Source: JBLHKE01 sp047619485
GTDB lineage: Bacteria > Verrucomicrobiota > Verrucomicrobiia > Verrucomicrobiales > DEV007
Length of the DNA: 17,281 nucleotides
Reading direction: 5' to 3'
NCBI GenBank assembly: GCA_047619485.1
Contig: JBLHKE010000065.1
Coordinates: 1-17,281, forward strand
The position numbers and the translations under genes were made by a program. This document shows positions 1 through 6,789 of the stretch, in pieces; positions within the stretch are counted from its first letter, which is position 1; the number at the start of each line of letters is the position of its first letter. The notes beneath the pieces were generated by a model. The model was not told the DNA's origin and searched no databases. It worked only from the letters and a program-made list of their open reading frames with translations.

Positions 1-346
1 TCTTGTTCATCTTGCGCGCCCGTTTGGCGATCCCGACCGCCTGGTCGGCGACTCGCTCGAGGTTGCTCGACACCTTCATCGCTGAAATCACCTTACGGAG
101 GTCGTGGGCGACGGGGTTGTAGAGGGCAATGATCTGCATGCCCTGCTTGTCGATGTCCTTCTCGAACTGGTCGATCTCCTCGTCGTCTGCCACCACCTGG
201 TTGCACAGGTCGGTGTCGCGGCGGACGAGGCCACGGACGGCGAGTTCGAAACTGCTCTCTACTTTGCTGCTCATCTCGGCGAGATCATCGCTGAGTTTTA
301 CGAGAGCTCTTTCGAAATTTCCTAGGATGTGATTGCTTTCTGCCAT
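1..346 (-). CDS. phoU: Phosphate signalling protein PhoU (partial, C-terminus beyond window)
   Basis: PhoU is a cytoplasmic helical-bundle protein that links the Pst transporter to the PhoR-type sensor kinase and restrains phosphate uptake and Pho activation when phosphate is plentiful. About 115 residues are visible, from an ATG at 346 to the window edge. The start MAESNHILGNFERAL is followed by an amphipathic three-helix repeat. The family's metal-binding pattern E-R-x-x-D is seen in SSNLERVADQAVGIAK (E97, D101), and the PVAHDLRKVISAMKVS stretch is typical. It is the last gene of the phosphate operon, 20 bp after pstB2, the usual place for phoU. The protein is normally about 220 residues, so roughly half is missing. 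No Shine-Dalgarno sequence precedes the start. Identification is firm from both sequence and context. Confidence 0.94.
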   Translation of the reverse strand, partial: MAESNHILGNFERALVKLSDDLAEMSSKVESSFELAVRGLVRRDTDLCNQVVADDEEIDQFEKDIDKQGMQIIALYNPVAHDLRKVISAMKVSSNLERVADQAVGIAKRARKMNK

Positions 347-366
347 GGTGATTGGTTCTGGTTTGC

Positions 367-1197
367 CTAGCCGTAACGGCCTTCAATGTACATTGCTGTC
401 TGTTCCTCTTTCGGGTTTAAGAACAGGTCTGCGGTGGACGAGTGCTCGACGATTTTCCCAAGATACATGTAGATACACTCGTCGCTAGCGCGTTTCGCCT
501 GACCCATGTTGTGGGTGACCATGACGATGGTGAAGCGCTCGCGCATCTCGTTGATGAGTGCCTCGACCCGCTCGATGCCGTCGGCGTCGAGAGCTGAGCA
601 TGGCTCGTCCATCAGGATAATCCTTGGCTTCAATGGCAGGAGGCGCGCAATGCAGAGTTTCTGTTGCTGCTCGAGCGTCAGGTTGGTGGCGCGATCTTTA
701 AGCTTGTTCTTGGTAGCGTCCCACAACTGGACTTCGCGGAGCGCGGACTCGACGATGTCGTCGAGGTTCGAGGTGCGTTTCAGCTCGCGGCTGGGTGTGT
801 GGGCCTTGAGGCCGAAGATGATGTTGTCGTAGATCGAGATCGGCAGCGGGTTCGGCCGCTGGAAGACCATGCCGACGGATTTGCGGAGCTCTGGCAGGCT
901 GACGTCATCGTCGTAGATGTTCTTGCCGAGGATCGAGATCTCGCCGTTGGTGGTGACGTTGCCGTAGCGCTCGTTGATCCGATTGAAAGAGCGGAGCAGG
1001 GTGGTCTTGCCGCAGCCGGATGGGCCGATCAGCGATGTGATGATGCCTGGCTTGATATCCACACTGACACCGAAGAGCGCCTGGAAATCACCGTAGAATA
1101 GGTCGAGGTCACGGGTGCGGATGCTGACGTCGCCGGAGGTGGCGAAGGCGGTGGCGTTGACGGCGTTGGCGTCGGAGATATGTCGGTTGGTCTGCAT
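367..1197 (-). CDS. pstB: Phosphate ABC transporter ATPase, signature-degenerate copy (PstB2)
   Basis: 276-residue ATPase of the inner-membrane Pst phosphate importer. Visible motifs are Walker A GPSGCGKT (58-65), a canonical Q-loop VGMVFQRPNPLPISIYDN (Q113), Walker B IILMDEP with catalytic E198, D-loop SALD and switch histidine H229 in MVTHNM. The ABC signature, LSGGQ in almost all PstB proteins, reads LTLEQ (173-177). I confirmed this on the nucleotides around 640-690; the flanking QQQKLCIAR is otherwise PstB-like. The family alignment supports the ATG at 1197, 8 bp after the stop of the preceding pstB. The frame stays open further upstream, but that translation is Arg/His-rich shadow of the neighbouring gene. 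A second pstB lies directly upstream, and together they probably supply the two halves of one NBD dimer. Alone, this copy would be expected to be poor at closing a catalytic homodimer. Confidence 0.93.
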   Translation of the reverse strand: MQTNRHISDANAVNATAFATSGDVSIRTRDLDLFYGDFQALFGVSVDIKPGIITSLIGPSGCGKTTLLRSFNRINERYGNVTTNGEISILGKNIYDDDVSLPELRKSVGMVFQRPNPLPISIYDNIIFGLKAHTPSRELKRTSNLDDIVESALREVQLWDATKNKLKDRATNLTLEQQQKLCIARLLPLKPRIILMDEPCSALDADGIERVEALINEMRERFTIVMVTHNMGQAKRASDECIYMYLGKIVEHSSTADLFLNPKEEQTAMYIEGRYG

Positions 1198-1205
1198 CTT
1201 GGTAG

Positions 1206-1964
1206 CTAGCCCATTTCCCCTGAGAGGTACTTGGCGGTAAGTTCGTGTTTCGGGTTGGCGAACATCTCGGCGGTCGGGCCGATCTCGACGATGTCTGAAT
1301 CGTTGAGGAACATCATGTCGCTGGAAATGCGCTGCGCCTGCTGGATGAGGTTGGTGACGAGGATGATGGTCATCTTCTCTTTCAGCTGCACCAGCACGTC
1401 CTCGATCTTCATGGTAGTGACGGGATCGATGGCGATCGAGAACTCGTCCAGGCAGAGGATCTCGGGCTCGAGCGAGAGGGCGCGCGCCAGGGTGAGGCGC
1501 TGCTGTTGACCGCCGGAGAGCTTGGTCCCGAGCGATTTGAGCCGATCTTTCACCTCGTCCCAAAGGACTGACTGCTTGAGGCAGCGTTCGACCAGTTCGT
1601 CGAGGGTGTCCTTGTCGTGGATGCCGGCGCGGCGCGGTCCGTAGGCGACGTTCTCGTAGATTGAGAGCGGCAGCCCGACCGGCAGGGGGAAAACCATGCC
1701 GATGCGGCGGCGCAGGGAGTAGACATTTTTGATCTCGCTAACGTCTTCGCCATTGACGCGCACAGCACCCTGGACCTTGGCACTGGGTATGAAGTCGATG
1801 GTGCGGTTGATGCACTTGAGCATCGTCGTCTTGCCGGAGTTCGCCGGACCGACGACGCCGAAGATGCTATTCTTCTTCACCTGGAAGTCGAGGCCGTCGA
1901 GCGCGATCTCATTTCCGTATCGGACGGAGACATTACGGAACTCAATGTGTGGTTTTTCAGTCAT
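1206..1964 (-). CDS. pstB: Phosphate ABC transporter ATPase, Q-loop/H-loop-degenerate copy (PstB1)
   Basis: 252-residue nucleotide-binding subunit of the Pst phosphate importer. Walker A is GPANSGKT (39-46), the signature LSGGQQQR (149-156) is intact, and Walker B ILCLDE keeps the catalytic E174. Three conserved positions have changed. The Q-loop Gln is Pro (MVFPLPVG, P93), the residue after the catalytic Glu is Phe instead of Pro with the D-loop reading IAID, and the switch His is Asn (LVTNLIQQ, N205). All are clear in the nucleotides (about 1685-1697, 1435-1460 and 1350-1365). The gene lies 20 bp after pstA and 8 bp before the second pstB. These losses complement those of its partner: this copy supplies a good signature and the other a good Walker/Q/H set. 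It could still be a general PstB paralogue, but context makes phosphate the substrate. Confidence 0.92.
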   Translation of the reverse strand: MTEKPHIEFRNVSVRYGNEIALDGLDFQVKKNSIFGVVGPANSGKTTMLKCINRTIDFIPSAKVQGAVRVNGEDVSEIKNVYSLRRRIGMVFPLPVGLPLSIYENVAYGPRRAGIHDKDTLDELVERCLKQSVLWDEVKDRLKSLGTKLSGGQQQRLTLARALSLEPEILCLDEFSIAIDPVTTMKIEDVLVQLKEKMTIILVTNLIQQAQRISSDMMFLNDSDIVEIGPTAEMFANPKHELTAKYLSGEMG

Positions 1965-1984
1965 CTAGAGTAGGGGGCTGGGTG

Positions 1985-2899
1985 CTACCACTTTTTGCGT
2001 GAGCGGAGCCAGACGCGCAGGGCGATTGAGAAACTGTTTACGACGAGGATGAGGGCGATGAGCACGGCAGCCGTGCCATATTTCATCTCCTCAGGCATCC
2101 CAGAGATTTTCTCCGCAACGATGTGGAGGTGGTAGGAGAGCGCCATGAAAGGCTCGTTGAGATCGTAGGGGACGAGCTTGCGATCAAGCGTGCTGGTGTT
2201 GATTGCCACCGCGGCGGTAGCACCCGTGAAAAGGATGGGTGCGGTTTCACCAGCAGCCCGAGAGACCTCGAGGATCACCCCGGTGAGAATCCCTGAGATG
2301 GAATTTGGCAGAACGATGGTGCGGATGGTCTGCCACTTGGTGGCTCCCATGTTCCAGCATGCTTCTCGGAATGACATCGGCACGGCCGCAAGTGCCTCGC
2401 GGGTGGCGGTGACGATGACCGGGATGGTCATCACGGCGATGGTGCAAGCGGCGGCCATCAGGCTTTTGCCGAGCCCGAGGGTGAGGACGAACGCGCCGAC
2501 CCCGAAAAGGGCGTGGACGATGGAGGGGACGCCAGCGAGGCTGGTGACCGCCATCCCGATCATCCGCGTCAGCCAGTTGTCGGGGGCGTATTCGTTGAGG
2601 TAGATTCCAGAGAGGATACCGATCGGTGCGACGATGACGAGCGAGACCATGACGAGGTAAAACGTCCCCATCAGCGGCAGCCAGATGCCGCCGGTCTTGC
2701 CGAGGGGGCCTGGGTTCTCCCAGATGTAGGAGAACGAGAGGACGGGGGCCGCCTTGACGAAAAGGAAGATGATGATCGTGAGGACTGGGATGATCAAAGC
2801 CAAGGTGGCGGCGAGCATCAGTGCGCGGACGATTTTCTCCTTGCGCAACTTCTTGCTCTCGAAAGAGCTAGCGGTGAATGGGTGGTCAGTAGCTTCCAT
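1985..2899 (-). CDS. pstA: Phosphate ABC transporter permease PstA
   Basis: 304-residue inner-membrane permease that forms, with PstC, the phosphate channel through the cytoplasmic membrane. A cytoplasmic N-terminus rich in Lys/Arg (about 1-25) precedes six likely membrane segments, the first near 27-50 and the second near 78-100. The ABC importer coupling (EAA) loop lies at about 168-188 (EALAAVPMSFREACWNMGA) and is the site that contacts the ATPase. SRAAGETAPILFTG just after it is typical of PstA. The ATG at 2899 lies 4 bp from the stop of pstC, so the two are probably co-translated. Length is normal for the family. No defect is seen. Confidence 0.95.
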   Translation of the reverse strand: MEATDHPFTASSFESKKLRKEKIVRALMLAATLALIIPVLTIIIFLFVKAAPVLSFSYIWENPGPLGKTGGIWLPLMGTFYLVMVSLVIVAPIGILSGIYLNEYAPDNWLTRMIGMAVTSLAGVPSIVHALFGVGAFVLTLGLGKSLMAAACTIAVMTIPVIVTATREALAAVPMSFREACWNMGATKWQTIRTIVLPNSISGILTGVILEVSRAAGETAPILFTGATAAVAINTSTLDRKLVPYDLNEPFMALSYHLHIVAEKISGMPEEMKYGTAAVLIALILVVNSFSIALRVWLRSRKKW

Positions 2900-2903
2900 C
2901 TAT

Positions 2904-3854
2904 CTATGAGTGCTGGTTTTTGACGCCCTTGATGATCAGGTCGGAAACGACGTTGATGAAGACGCTGATGAGGAGGAGTACGACGCCGATAAAAAACAGC
3001 ATCATGTAGTGATGGTCGCCGTGGGCGGTGTCGGGCATCTCCGAGGCGATGGTCGCAGTGAGCGGTTTCACGCTATCGAAGAGGAATGATAAGTTTAGGA
3101 ATTCCTTGATGGTGGGGATGTTCTCGGTTCCACCAGAGGCCATCCAAACGGCCATGGTCTCGCCGACAGCACGGCCGACGCCGAGCATTGAGGCGGCAAG
3201 CAAACCGTTCTTGGCGGCGGGGAACAACACCTTGTAGACGACTTCCCAGCGACTCGCCCCGAGCGCCAGTGCGGCTTCGCGGTAGGAATCTGGGACGGCA
3301 CGCAGGGAGTCCTCGCTGATCGATACGATCAGCGGGATCGCCATCATCGCGACCATCAGCGAAGCGTTTAGCAGGTTGACGCCGACCTCTACGTTGAAGA
3401 TTTTTTGAATGAGTGGTCCCATGATGACGAGGCCGATGAAGCCCCAGATGATCGAAGGGATCGCTGCGAGTAACTCGATCAGGATCTTGAGTGTCTCCTT
3501 GACCTTGCCGGTGGCGAATTCTGAGATGTAGACGGCTGCTGCAAATCCCAGCGGCATGGCGATCAGCATGCTGACGACGGTGATCGCGAGGGTGCCGTAG
3601 AGAATTCCGGCGGCGCCGTAGGTGGGCTCGTTGCCCTCAGCGGGGTTTGGTATCCAGCGGTTTTCAAAGAAGAAACTCTTGAGGTCGATCGATCCGAGGA
3701 TCGGCCAAGCTTCTTTGAAGATGAAGAAGAAGATCGCAGCGACGAAGAGGATAGAACTCCACCCGCTGACATAAATGATGCCTCGGATCAGGGGCTCGAC
3801 CCTGTCGAGTAGACGGGAGCCGAGCGCCCTGATGGATAATTTGCCTGAGGCCAT
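2904..3854 (-). CDS. pstC: Phosphate ABC transporter permease PstC
   Basis: 316-residue inner-membrane permease, partner of PstA. After a short basic N-terminus the first membrane segment is at about 31-53, followed by a periplasmic loop and further segments near 83-113, 122-150 and 161-180. The coupling EAA loop is at about 181-201 (EDSLRAVPDSYREAALALGA). GRAVGETMAVWMASG downstream of it is the PstC counterpart of the GETAP motif in PstA. The last segment, MLFFIGVVLLLISVFINVV, is close to the C-terminus. The gene starts 39 bp after the pstS stop. Two coupling loops of different sequence, one in each permease, are what would let two different ATPases dock in a fixed orientation. Confidence 0.95.
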   Translation of the reverse strand: MASGKLSIRALGSRLLDRVEPLIRGIIYVSGWSSILFVAAIFFFIFKEAWPILGSIDLKSFFFENRWIPNPAEGNEPTYGAAGILYGTLAITVVSMLIAMPLGFAAAVYISEFATGKVKETLKILIELLAAIPSIIWGFIGLVIMGPLIQKIFNVEVGVNLLNASLMVAMMAIPLIVSISEDSLRAVPDSYREAALALGASRWEVVYKVLFPAAKNGLLAASMLGVGRAVGETMAVWMASGGTENIPTIKEFLNLSFLFDSVKPLTATIASEMPDTAHGDHHYMMLFFIGVVLLLISVFINVVSDLIIKGVKNQHS

Positions 3855-3893
3855 CGCGATCTTGGTAGGGGGTTAGTTTAGCGGTGGATGAGC

Positions 3894-4754
3894 TTACTTG
3901 TATGGGACGAATCCCTGCTCGGCGACGACCTTTTGACCTGCGTCGCTCTTGACCCAATCGAGGTATTCCTTCGCCTTGCCAGTCGGTTCGCCGACGGTGT
4001 AGATGTAGAGCGGGCGGGCGATCGGGTACTTCTTCGCTTTGACGTTTTCGATCGATGGTTCGATCGCCTCGCCACCGTCCTCGGCGCTAACCGCGAGCCA
4101 GCCGACGTGTTCTGTCTTGTAGCTCATGCCGCTGTAGCCGATAGCTGAACGGGTGGTGACACAGCTCTCGACGACTGCGCTCGATCCAGGCGAGGCAGAA
4201 GTGCCCGGCTTGTATTCGGTGCCCTTGCCGAGAACCGCCTTCTGGAAGTAACCGTAGGTGCCCGAGCTATTGGAGCGGCCGAAACGCGTGATCTCAAGAT
4301 CGGGACCACCGACCTGATTCCAGTTGTTGATCGAACCACCCTCGGCCCAGATCTCCTTTAACTGCGGGAGTGAAAGCGACTTGACCGGGTTGTCCTCGTT
4401 GATGAAGACTGCGATGCCGTCGTAGCCGACGACGTGCTCAACAGCGTCCTTGCCGTGGGCGGCTTTGATCTTCTCAGCTTCGCTGTCCTTGATGGCGCGG
4501 CTGGAGTGCGCGATCTGTGCTGTATCGTCGATCAGGGCTTTGAAGCCGGTGCTCGATCCTTCACCAGCGACGGAGACCGCGACGGTTTCATCGACTGACT
4601 TGTAGGCGTCTGCCCAGGAGAGGCCGACTTGGAGCATGGTGTCAGAGCCTGCGACGGTGATCGTCTCGCTGGCGTCGCCGCCGCGACCGCAGGAACTCAG
4701 GCTGACTGCTGTGAGAGCGGCAGCGGAAAAGAGTAGAGGGAATTTCATTTTCAT
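3894..4754 (-). CDS. pstS: Phosphate-binding lipoprotein PstS
   Basis: 286-residue substrate-binding protein that captures phosphate outside the cytoplasmic membrane and delivers it to PstCA. The N-terminus is a lipoprotein signal peptide with lipobox LSSC (C22). The mature protein shows the phosphate-contacting segments of the PstS family: GSDTM near 36, GEGSSTGFKAL near 64, SRAIKDSEAE near 85 and RSNSSGTYGYFQ near 159. It ends at VVAEQGFVPYK. A second in-frame ATG lies two codons in (4748), and either could be used because there is no Shine-Dalgarno sequence. As first gene of the operon it is expected to be the most expressed. The region before it carries repeated elements listed separately. 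Confidence 0.95.
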   Translation of the reverse strand: MKMKFPLLFSAAALTAVSLSSCGRGGDASETITVAGSDTMLQVGLSWADAYKSVDETVAVSVAGEGSSTGFKALIDDTAQIAHSSRAIKDSEAEKIKAAHGKDAVEHVVGYDGIAVFINEDNPVKSLSLPQLKEIWAEGGSINNWNQVGGPDLEITRFGRSNSSGTYGYFQKAVLGKGTEYKPGTSASPGSSAVVESCVTTRSAIGYSGMSYKTEHVGWLAVSAEDGGEAIEPSIENVKAKKYPIARPLYIYTVGEPTGKAKEYLDWVKSDAGQKVVAEQGFVPYK

Positions 4755-4778
4755 GTGGATGGGTTCTGTTTTTTGGTT

Positions 4779-4811
4779 GTTACGATTCGGTTCGCAATTG
4801 GTTACGAGACC
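4779..4811 (-). promoter_or_regulatory. Candidate PHO box: three 11-bp direct repeats before pstS
   Basis: On the plus strand GTTACGA (4779), GTTCGCA (4790) and GTTACGA (4801) start exactly 11 bp apart. A weaker GTTTTTT unit in the same register starts at 4768. Read with pstS, the units are GGTCTCGTAAC, CAATTGCGAAC and CGAATCGTAAC. Tandem 11-bp half-sites are the known architecture of sites bound by PhoB/PhoP-type response regulators, although the base sequence is not the enterobacterial one. The array begins only 24 bp before the pstS ATG, which is close for an activator site and would need a very short leader. The assignment is inferred from spacing and position. Confidence 0.42.
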
Positions 4812-4860
4812 TGACGCTCGTATCAGTAAGCAGTTGGAAACTTTTCGCTAAGAGGATCGC

Positions 4861-4876
4861 GTGACGGTCCTGTCAC
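4861..4876. promoter_or_regulatory. Dyad GTGAC-N6-GTCAC, distal copy before pstS
   Basis: A perfect 5-bp inverted repeat, GTGAC-GGTCCT-GTCAC, about 107 bp upstream of the pstS start. The same arms with the same 6-bp gap recur 73 bp away at 4934-4949. It resembles an operator for a dimeric regulator. The spacing between arms is 2 bp longer than in the classic CRP site, so I do not assign it to CRP. The right half also contains CTGTCA, as in the E. coli Pho half-site, but no properly spaced second half-site is present. Confidence 0.35.
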
Positions 4877-4931
4877 ATTTCCTGCGACGCGTGATTGCTA
4901 AGCCTCCTGAAACAAATCATCCAAATGAACT

Positions 4932-4951
4932 GTGTGACAAAGCCGTCACAC
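4932..4951. promoter_or_regulatory. Dyad GTGTGAC-N6-GTCACAC between permease gene and pstS
   Basis: A perfect 7-bp inverted repeat, GTGTGAC-AAAGCC-GTCACAC, lies 8 bp past the stop codon of the FtsX-like permease gene and about 178 bp upstream of pstS. Its core is identical in arms and gap to the dyad at 4861. It could form a hairpin at the end of the permease transcript. No T-run follows on either strand, so an intrinsic terminator is unlikely and a paired operator with the first copy is the better reading. Confidence 0.38.
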
Positions 4952-4959
4952 AAGTGGTG

Positions 4960-6123
4960 TTACCCGAGGATTCTCGAGATCGCGCCAAGCGTGAATTGTG
5001 ACAGCGTGTATGCCGCGACCGAGGCGAGCGCCACGAGGATCGCCAATTCGGTGACCTGCAACCAGAAGATCGTCATCCGGTCACACCCGATCTGGAACAT
5101 TGTCTGCCGCTCGCGCCGGCGGATCCTGAGTGACAACAAGATCACCAGGGCGAGGAAGAGCAGGGTGGCGAGGGCGACGAGCAAGAAGCTGCCGTCGAAA
5201 AATCGCTTCACCTGGAAAACGATCCCCAGCAACTCTTCGATGATCTGAGTCGGGACGAGCAGCTGTGTTTTATCCGCGACACTGTAGCGCGCCTTGAGCA
5301 GCGTCTGATCCTTGTCTGAGTTTGGGATCGCAATCATCGCGGTCACCGGGAGTTCGCTTCGTTCCGAGTGGAAGTGGAACGAGTCGATGTTGTCCGGGGT
5401 GATCTCGTTGTAGGTGAACACCGCTGGATTGGCGGTGATGCTCGTTTCGTCGCGCTCAGAGACGAATCCTGAAGCTTCTGGATCGTCGAGGTCGGTGTGC
5501 CCGTGCCCGATGCCGGCAATGATCCAGGCCGTCTTGATATCGACGAACACGGCGTCGTCGTCCGGTGTTCCACTCGGTCGGAGGACGCCGACGATCGGCA
5601 TCTTGAGAGGATAGGAACCGCCGATGTAAATCAGTGATGCTTCGTCAGACAGCAAGTGATCGCCCGTGGTCAAGCCGAGGTCGATGGCGGCTTTTGCTCC
5701 TAGGACCGCGTCACCGAGTTGCAGGGGGAGGGTGCCGTTCTCAGGGCTTAGATTGCGGAAGAAAAAGTAGTCGGTGGTGGTGCCGATGATCGGTTTTTGC
5801 TGGGCTGAGAAGCCGAGGAATAGCGGGATGGCTTGTGCTCGGCCAGTATCTCTTAGCTGGTCTAAGTCATTGGCGGTGACAGGGGCTGGAGCCTTCCCGT
5901 TGAAATAGAGGCTCGCCAGAACGAGGTCAAAACGATCGCCCTTTGCCCCGATGATTAGTGGCGTCTCTCGGGCACGTTCCCCGAGTTCGGCTTCGTAGTA
6001 GCTGATCAGTTGGTGCAGCGCGAGGGGCAGGAAAATCGTGATGGTCAGGCACACGAATAGGATCAGCGATTTGGCCCTGTTGAAAGTCAGGTAGCGCCAG
6101 GTGAGTCTCAGGATGCCGCTCAT
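4960..6123 (-). CDS. FtsX/MacB-type ABC transporter permease, C-terminally short
   Basis: 387-residue inner-membrane permease of the type that works with LolD/MacB-like ATPases to move or extract substrates at the cell envelope rather than import solutes. It has an N-terminal membrane segment (about 18-40), a large extracytoplasmic domain (about 45-305) with the family-like stretch PLIIGAKGDRFDLVLASLYF, then two C-terminal segments near 312-332 and 352-376 joined by the basic loop RIRRRERQTMFQIGCDR. It ends at GAISRILG. Family members normally have a fourth membrane segment, and neither this frame nor the next bases supply one. It overlaps the ATPase gene by 4 bp (ATGA), so the two are translationally coupled. 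The substrate cannot be told from sequence; the third gene of the set, at 6981-8267, is the best clue. Confidence 0.85.
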   Translation of the reverse strand: MSGILRLTWRYLTFNRAKSLILFVCLTITIFLPLALHQLISYYEAELGERARETPLIIGAKGDRFDLVLASLYFNGKAPAPVTANDLDQLRDTGRAQAIPLFLGFSAQQKPIIGTTTDYFFFRNLSPENGTLPLQLGDAVLGAKAAIDLGLTTGDHLLSDEASLIYIGGSYPLKMPIVGVLRPSGTPDDDAVFVDIKTAWIIAGIGHGHTDLDDPEASGFVSERDETSITANPAVFTYNEITPDNIDSFHFHSERSELPVTAMIAIPNSDKDQTLLKARYSVADKTQLLVPTQIIEELLGIVFQVKRFFDGSFLLVALATLLFLALVILLSLRIRRRERQTMFQIGCDRMTIFWLQVTELAILVALASVAAYTLSQFTLGAISRILG

Positions 6124-6779
6124 GCTTGCGCCTCCTTGTCGATGTCGATGCAGCGGTCGAACTTGTCCAAGATCGAGTGGTCGTGCGTCACCATGATCAA
6201 GGTTGCCCCGAGTTGTTCACTCATCTCGCAAATCAGATCTGTGACCGAGGCTGAATTTTTTGGATCGAGGTTGCCGGTAGGTTCGTCAGCGATGATCAAC
6301 GATGGGTTGGCGGACAGGGCGCGACAGATGGCAACGCGTTGCTTTTCTCCTCCGGATAGTTGCTCCGGGTGGCGGGCAAGTTTGTCGGCGATCCCGAGCT
6401 TCCCGGCTACCGCTCGTGCGCGCTCGCGTGCCTCTTGGTTCAATGTTAGGGAGCTGTTTATAAAATAGGGCAACAGAATATTCTCCTCAACGCTGAGGTA
6501 GTCTAAGAGGGCGAACTCCTGAAAGATCAAGCCGATCTTGGAGATGCGGAAGTTGCGCCGCGCCCGATCGCTGAGCGTCTCTAAGGGCTGTCCGTCTACC
6601 TCGACGTTTCCGCTGGTAGGCTGGTGGATCCCCGCGATCAGGTGGGCTAGGGTAGTCTTCCCGCACCCGCTGCTGCCGATGAAGGCGACGCGCTCGTCTG
6701 CGGCAATGTCGAGCGCCCCGACGCGCAATTCGAAAGCGGAATCGGGGTAGCGAAATTGGAGATCGCGTATCTTGATCAG
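6120..6779 (-). CDS. LolD/MacB-like ABC transporter ATPase
   Basis: Cytoplasmic ATPase partner of the overlapping permease. Motifs are Walker A GSSGCGKT, Q-loop IGLIFQEFALLDYLSVEENI, signature LSGGEKQRVAICRAL, Walker B LIIADEP followed by TGNLD, and switch His in MVTHDH. The TGNLD and EKQR forms are typical of LolD/MacB-class proteins. The N-terminal beta strand of the fold, IKIRDLQFRYPDSAFEL, is encoded upstream of the first conventional start (TTG at 6728). The only start-like codon between an in-frame TAG (6798-6800) and that TTG is CTG at 6777-6779, giving 219 residues, which I use. Alternatives are the TTG (202 residues, missing the strand) or a one-base deletion after the ATG at 6788-6790, which now reads MISL then stop. 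Function as an ATPase looks intact. Confidence 0.86.
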   Translation of the reverse strand: MIKIRDLQFRYPDSAFELRVGALDIAADERVAFIGSSGCGKTTLAHLIAGIHQPTSGNVEVDGQPLETLSDRARRNFRISKIGLIFQEFALLDYLSVEENILLPYFINSSLTLNQEARERARAVAGKLGIADKLARHPEQLSGGEKQRVAICRALSANPSLIIADEPTGNLDPKNSASVTDLICEMSEQLGATLIMVTHDHSILDKFDRCIDIDKEAQA

Positions 6780-6789
6780 AGACTGATCA
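6773..6789. promoter_or_regulatory. Perfect dyad TGATCAG-AGA-CTGATCA over the ATPase gene start
   Basis: A 7-bp perfect inverted repeat with a 3-base centre overlaps the proposed CTG start codon of the LolD-like gene and nearly all of the MISL mini-frame beside it. In RNA it could fold into a tight hairpin across the start; in DNA it could be an operator. Neither role is shown. The roughly 200 bp between this point and the end of the next gene upstream hold no open frame of note. Confidence 0.35.

Noticed and set aside
664..1101. Plus-strand open frame of 145 codons
   Set aside because: It lies opposite the well-supported pstB2 gene and shows no domain; it is a shadow frame.
1198..1563. N-terminal extension of PstB2 giving a 398-residue protein
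   Set aside because: The added residues are Arg/His/Pro-rich, antithetic to PstB, and lie wholly over the preceding pstB in another frame. The homologous start is at 1197.
2513..2923. Plus-strand open frame opposite pstA
   Set aside because: Extreme Asp/Glu/Arg composition of an antisense frame; pstA is unambiguous.
4861..4882. Enterobacterial-type Pho box from CTGTCAC and CTGCGAC
   Set aside because: The two half-sites are 12 bp apart instead of 11 and the second is degenerate. The 4779-4811 array fits the rule better.
4861..4951. CRP/FNR sites
   Set aside because: TGTGA and TCACA arms are present but the gap is 8 instead of 6, and the regulator is not known to exist here.
4932..4951. Intrinsic terminator of the permease gene
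   Set aside because: The stem is adequate but no T-run follows on either strand.
4895..5248. Plus-strand open frame of 117 codons
   Set aside because: Mostly antisense to the FtsX-like permease gene and with no recognisable protein pattern.
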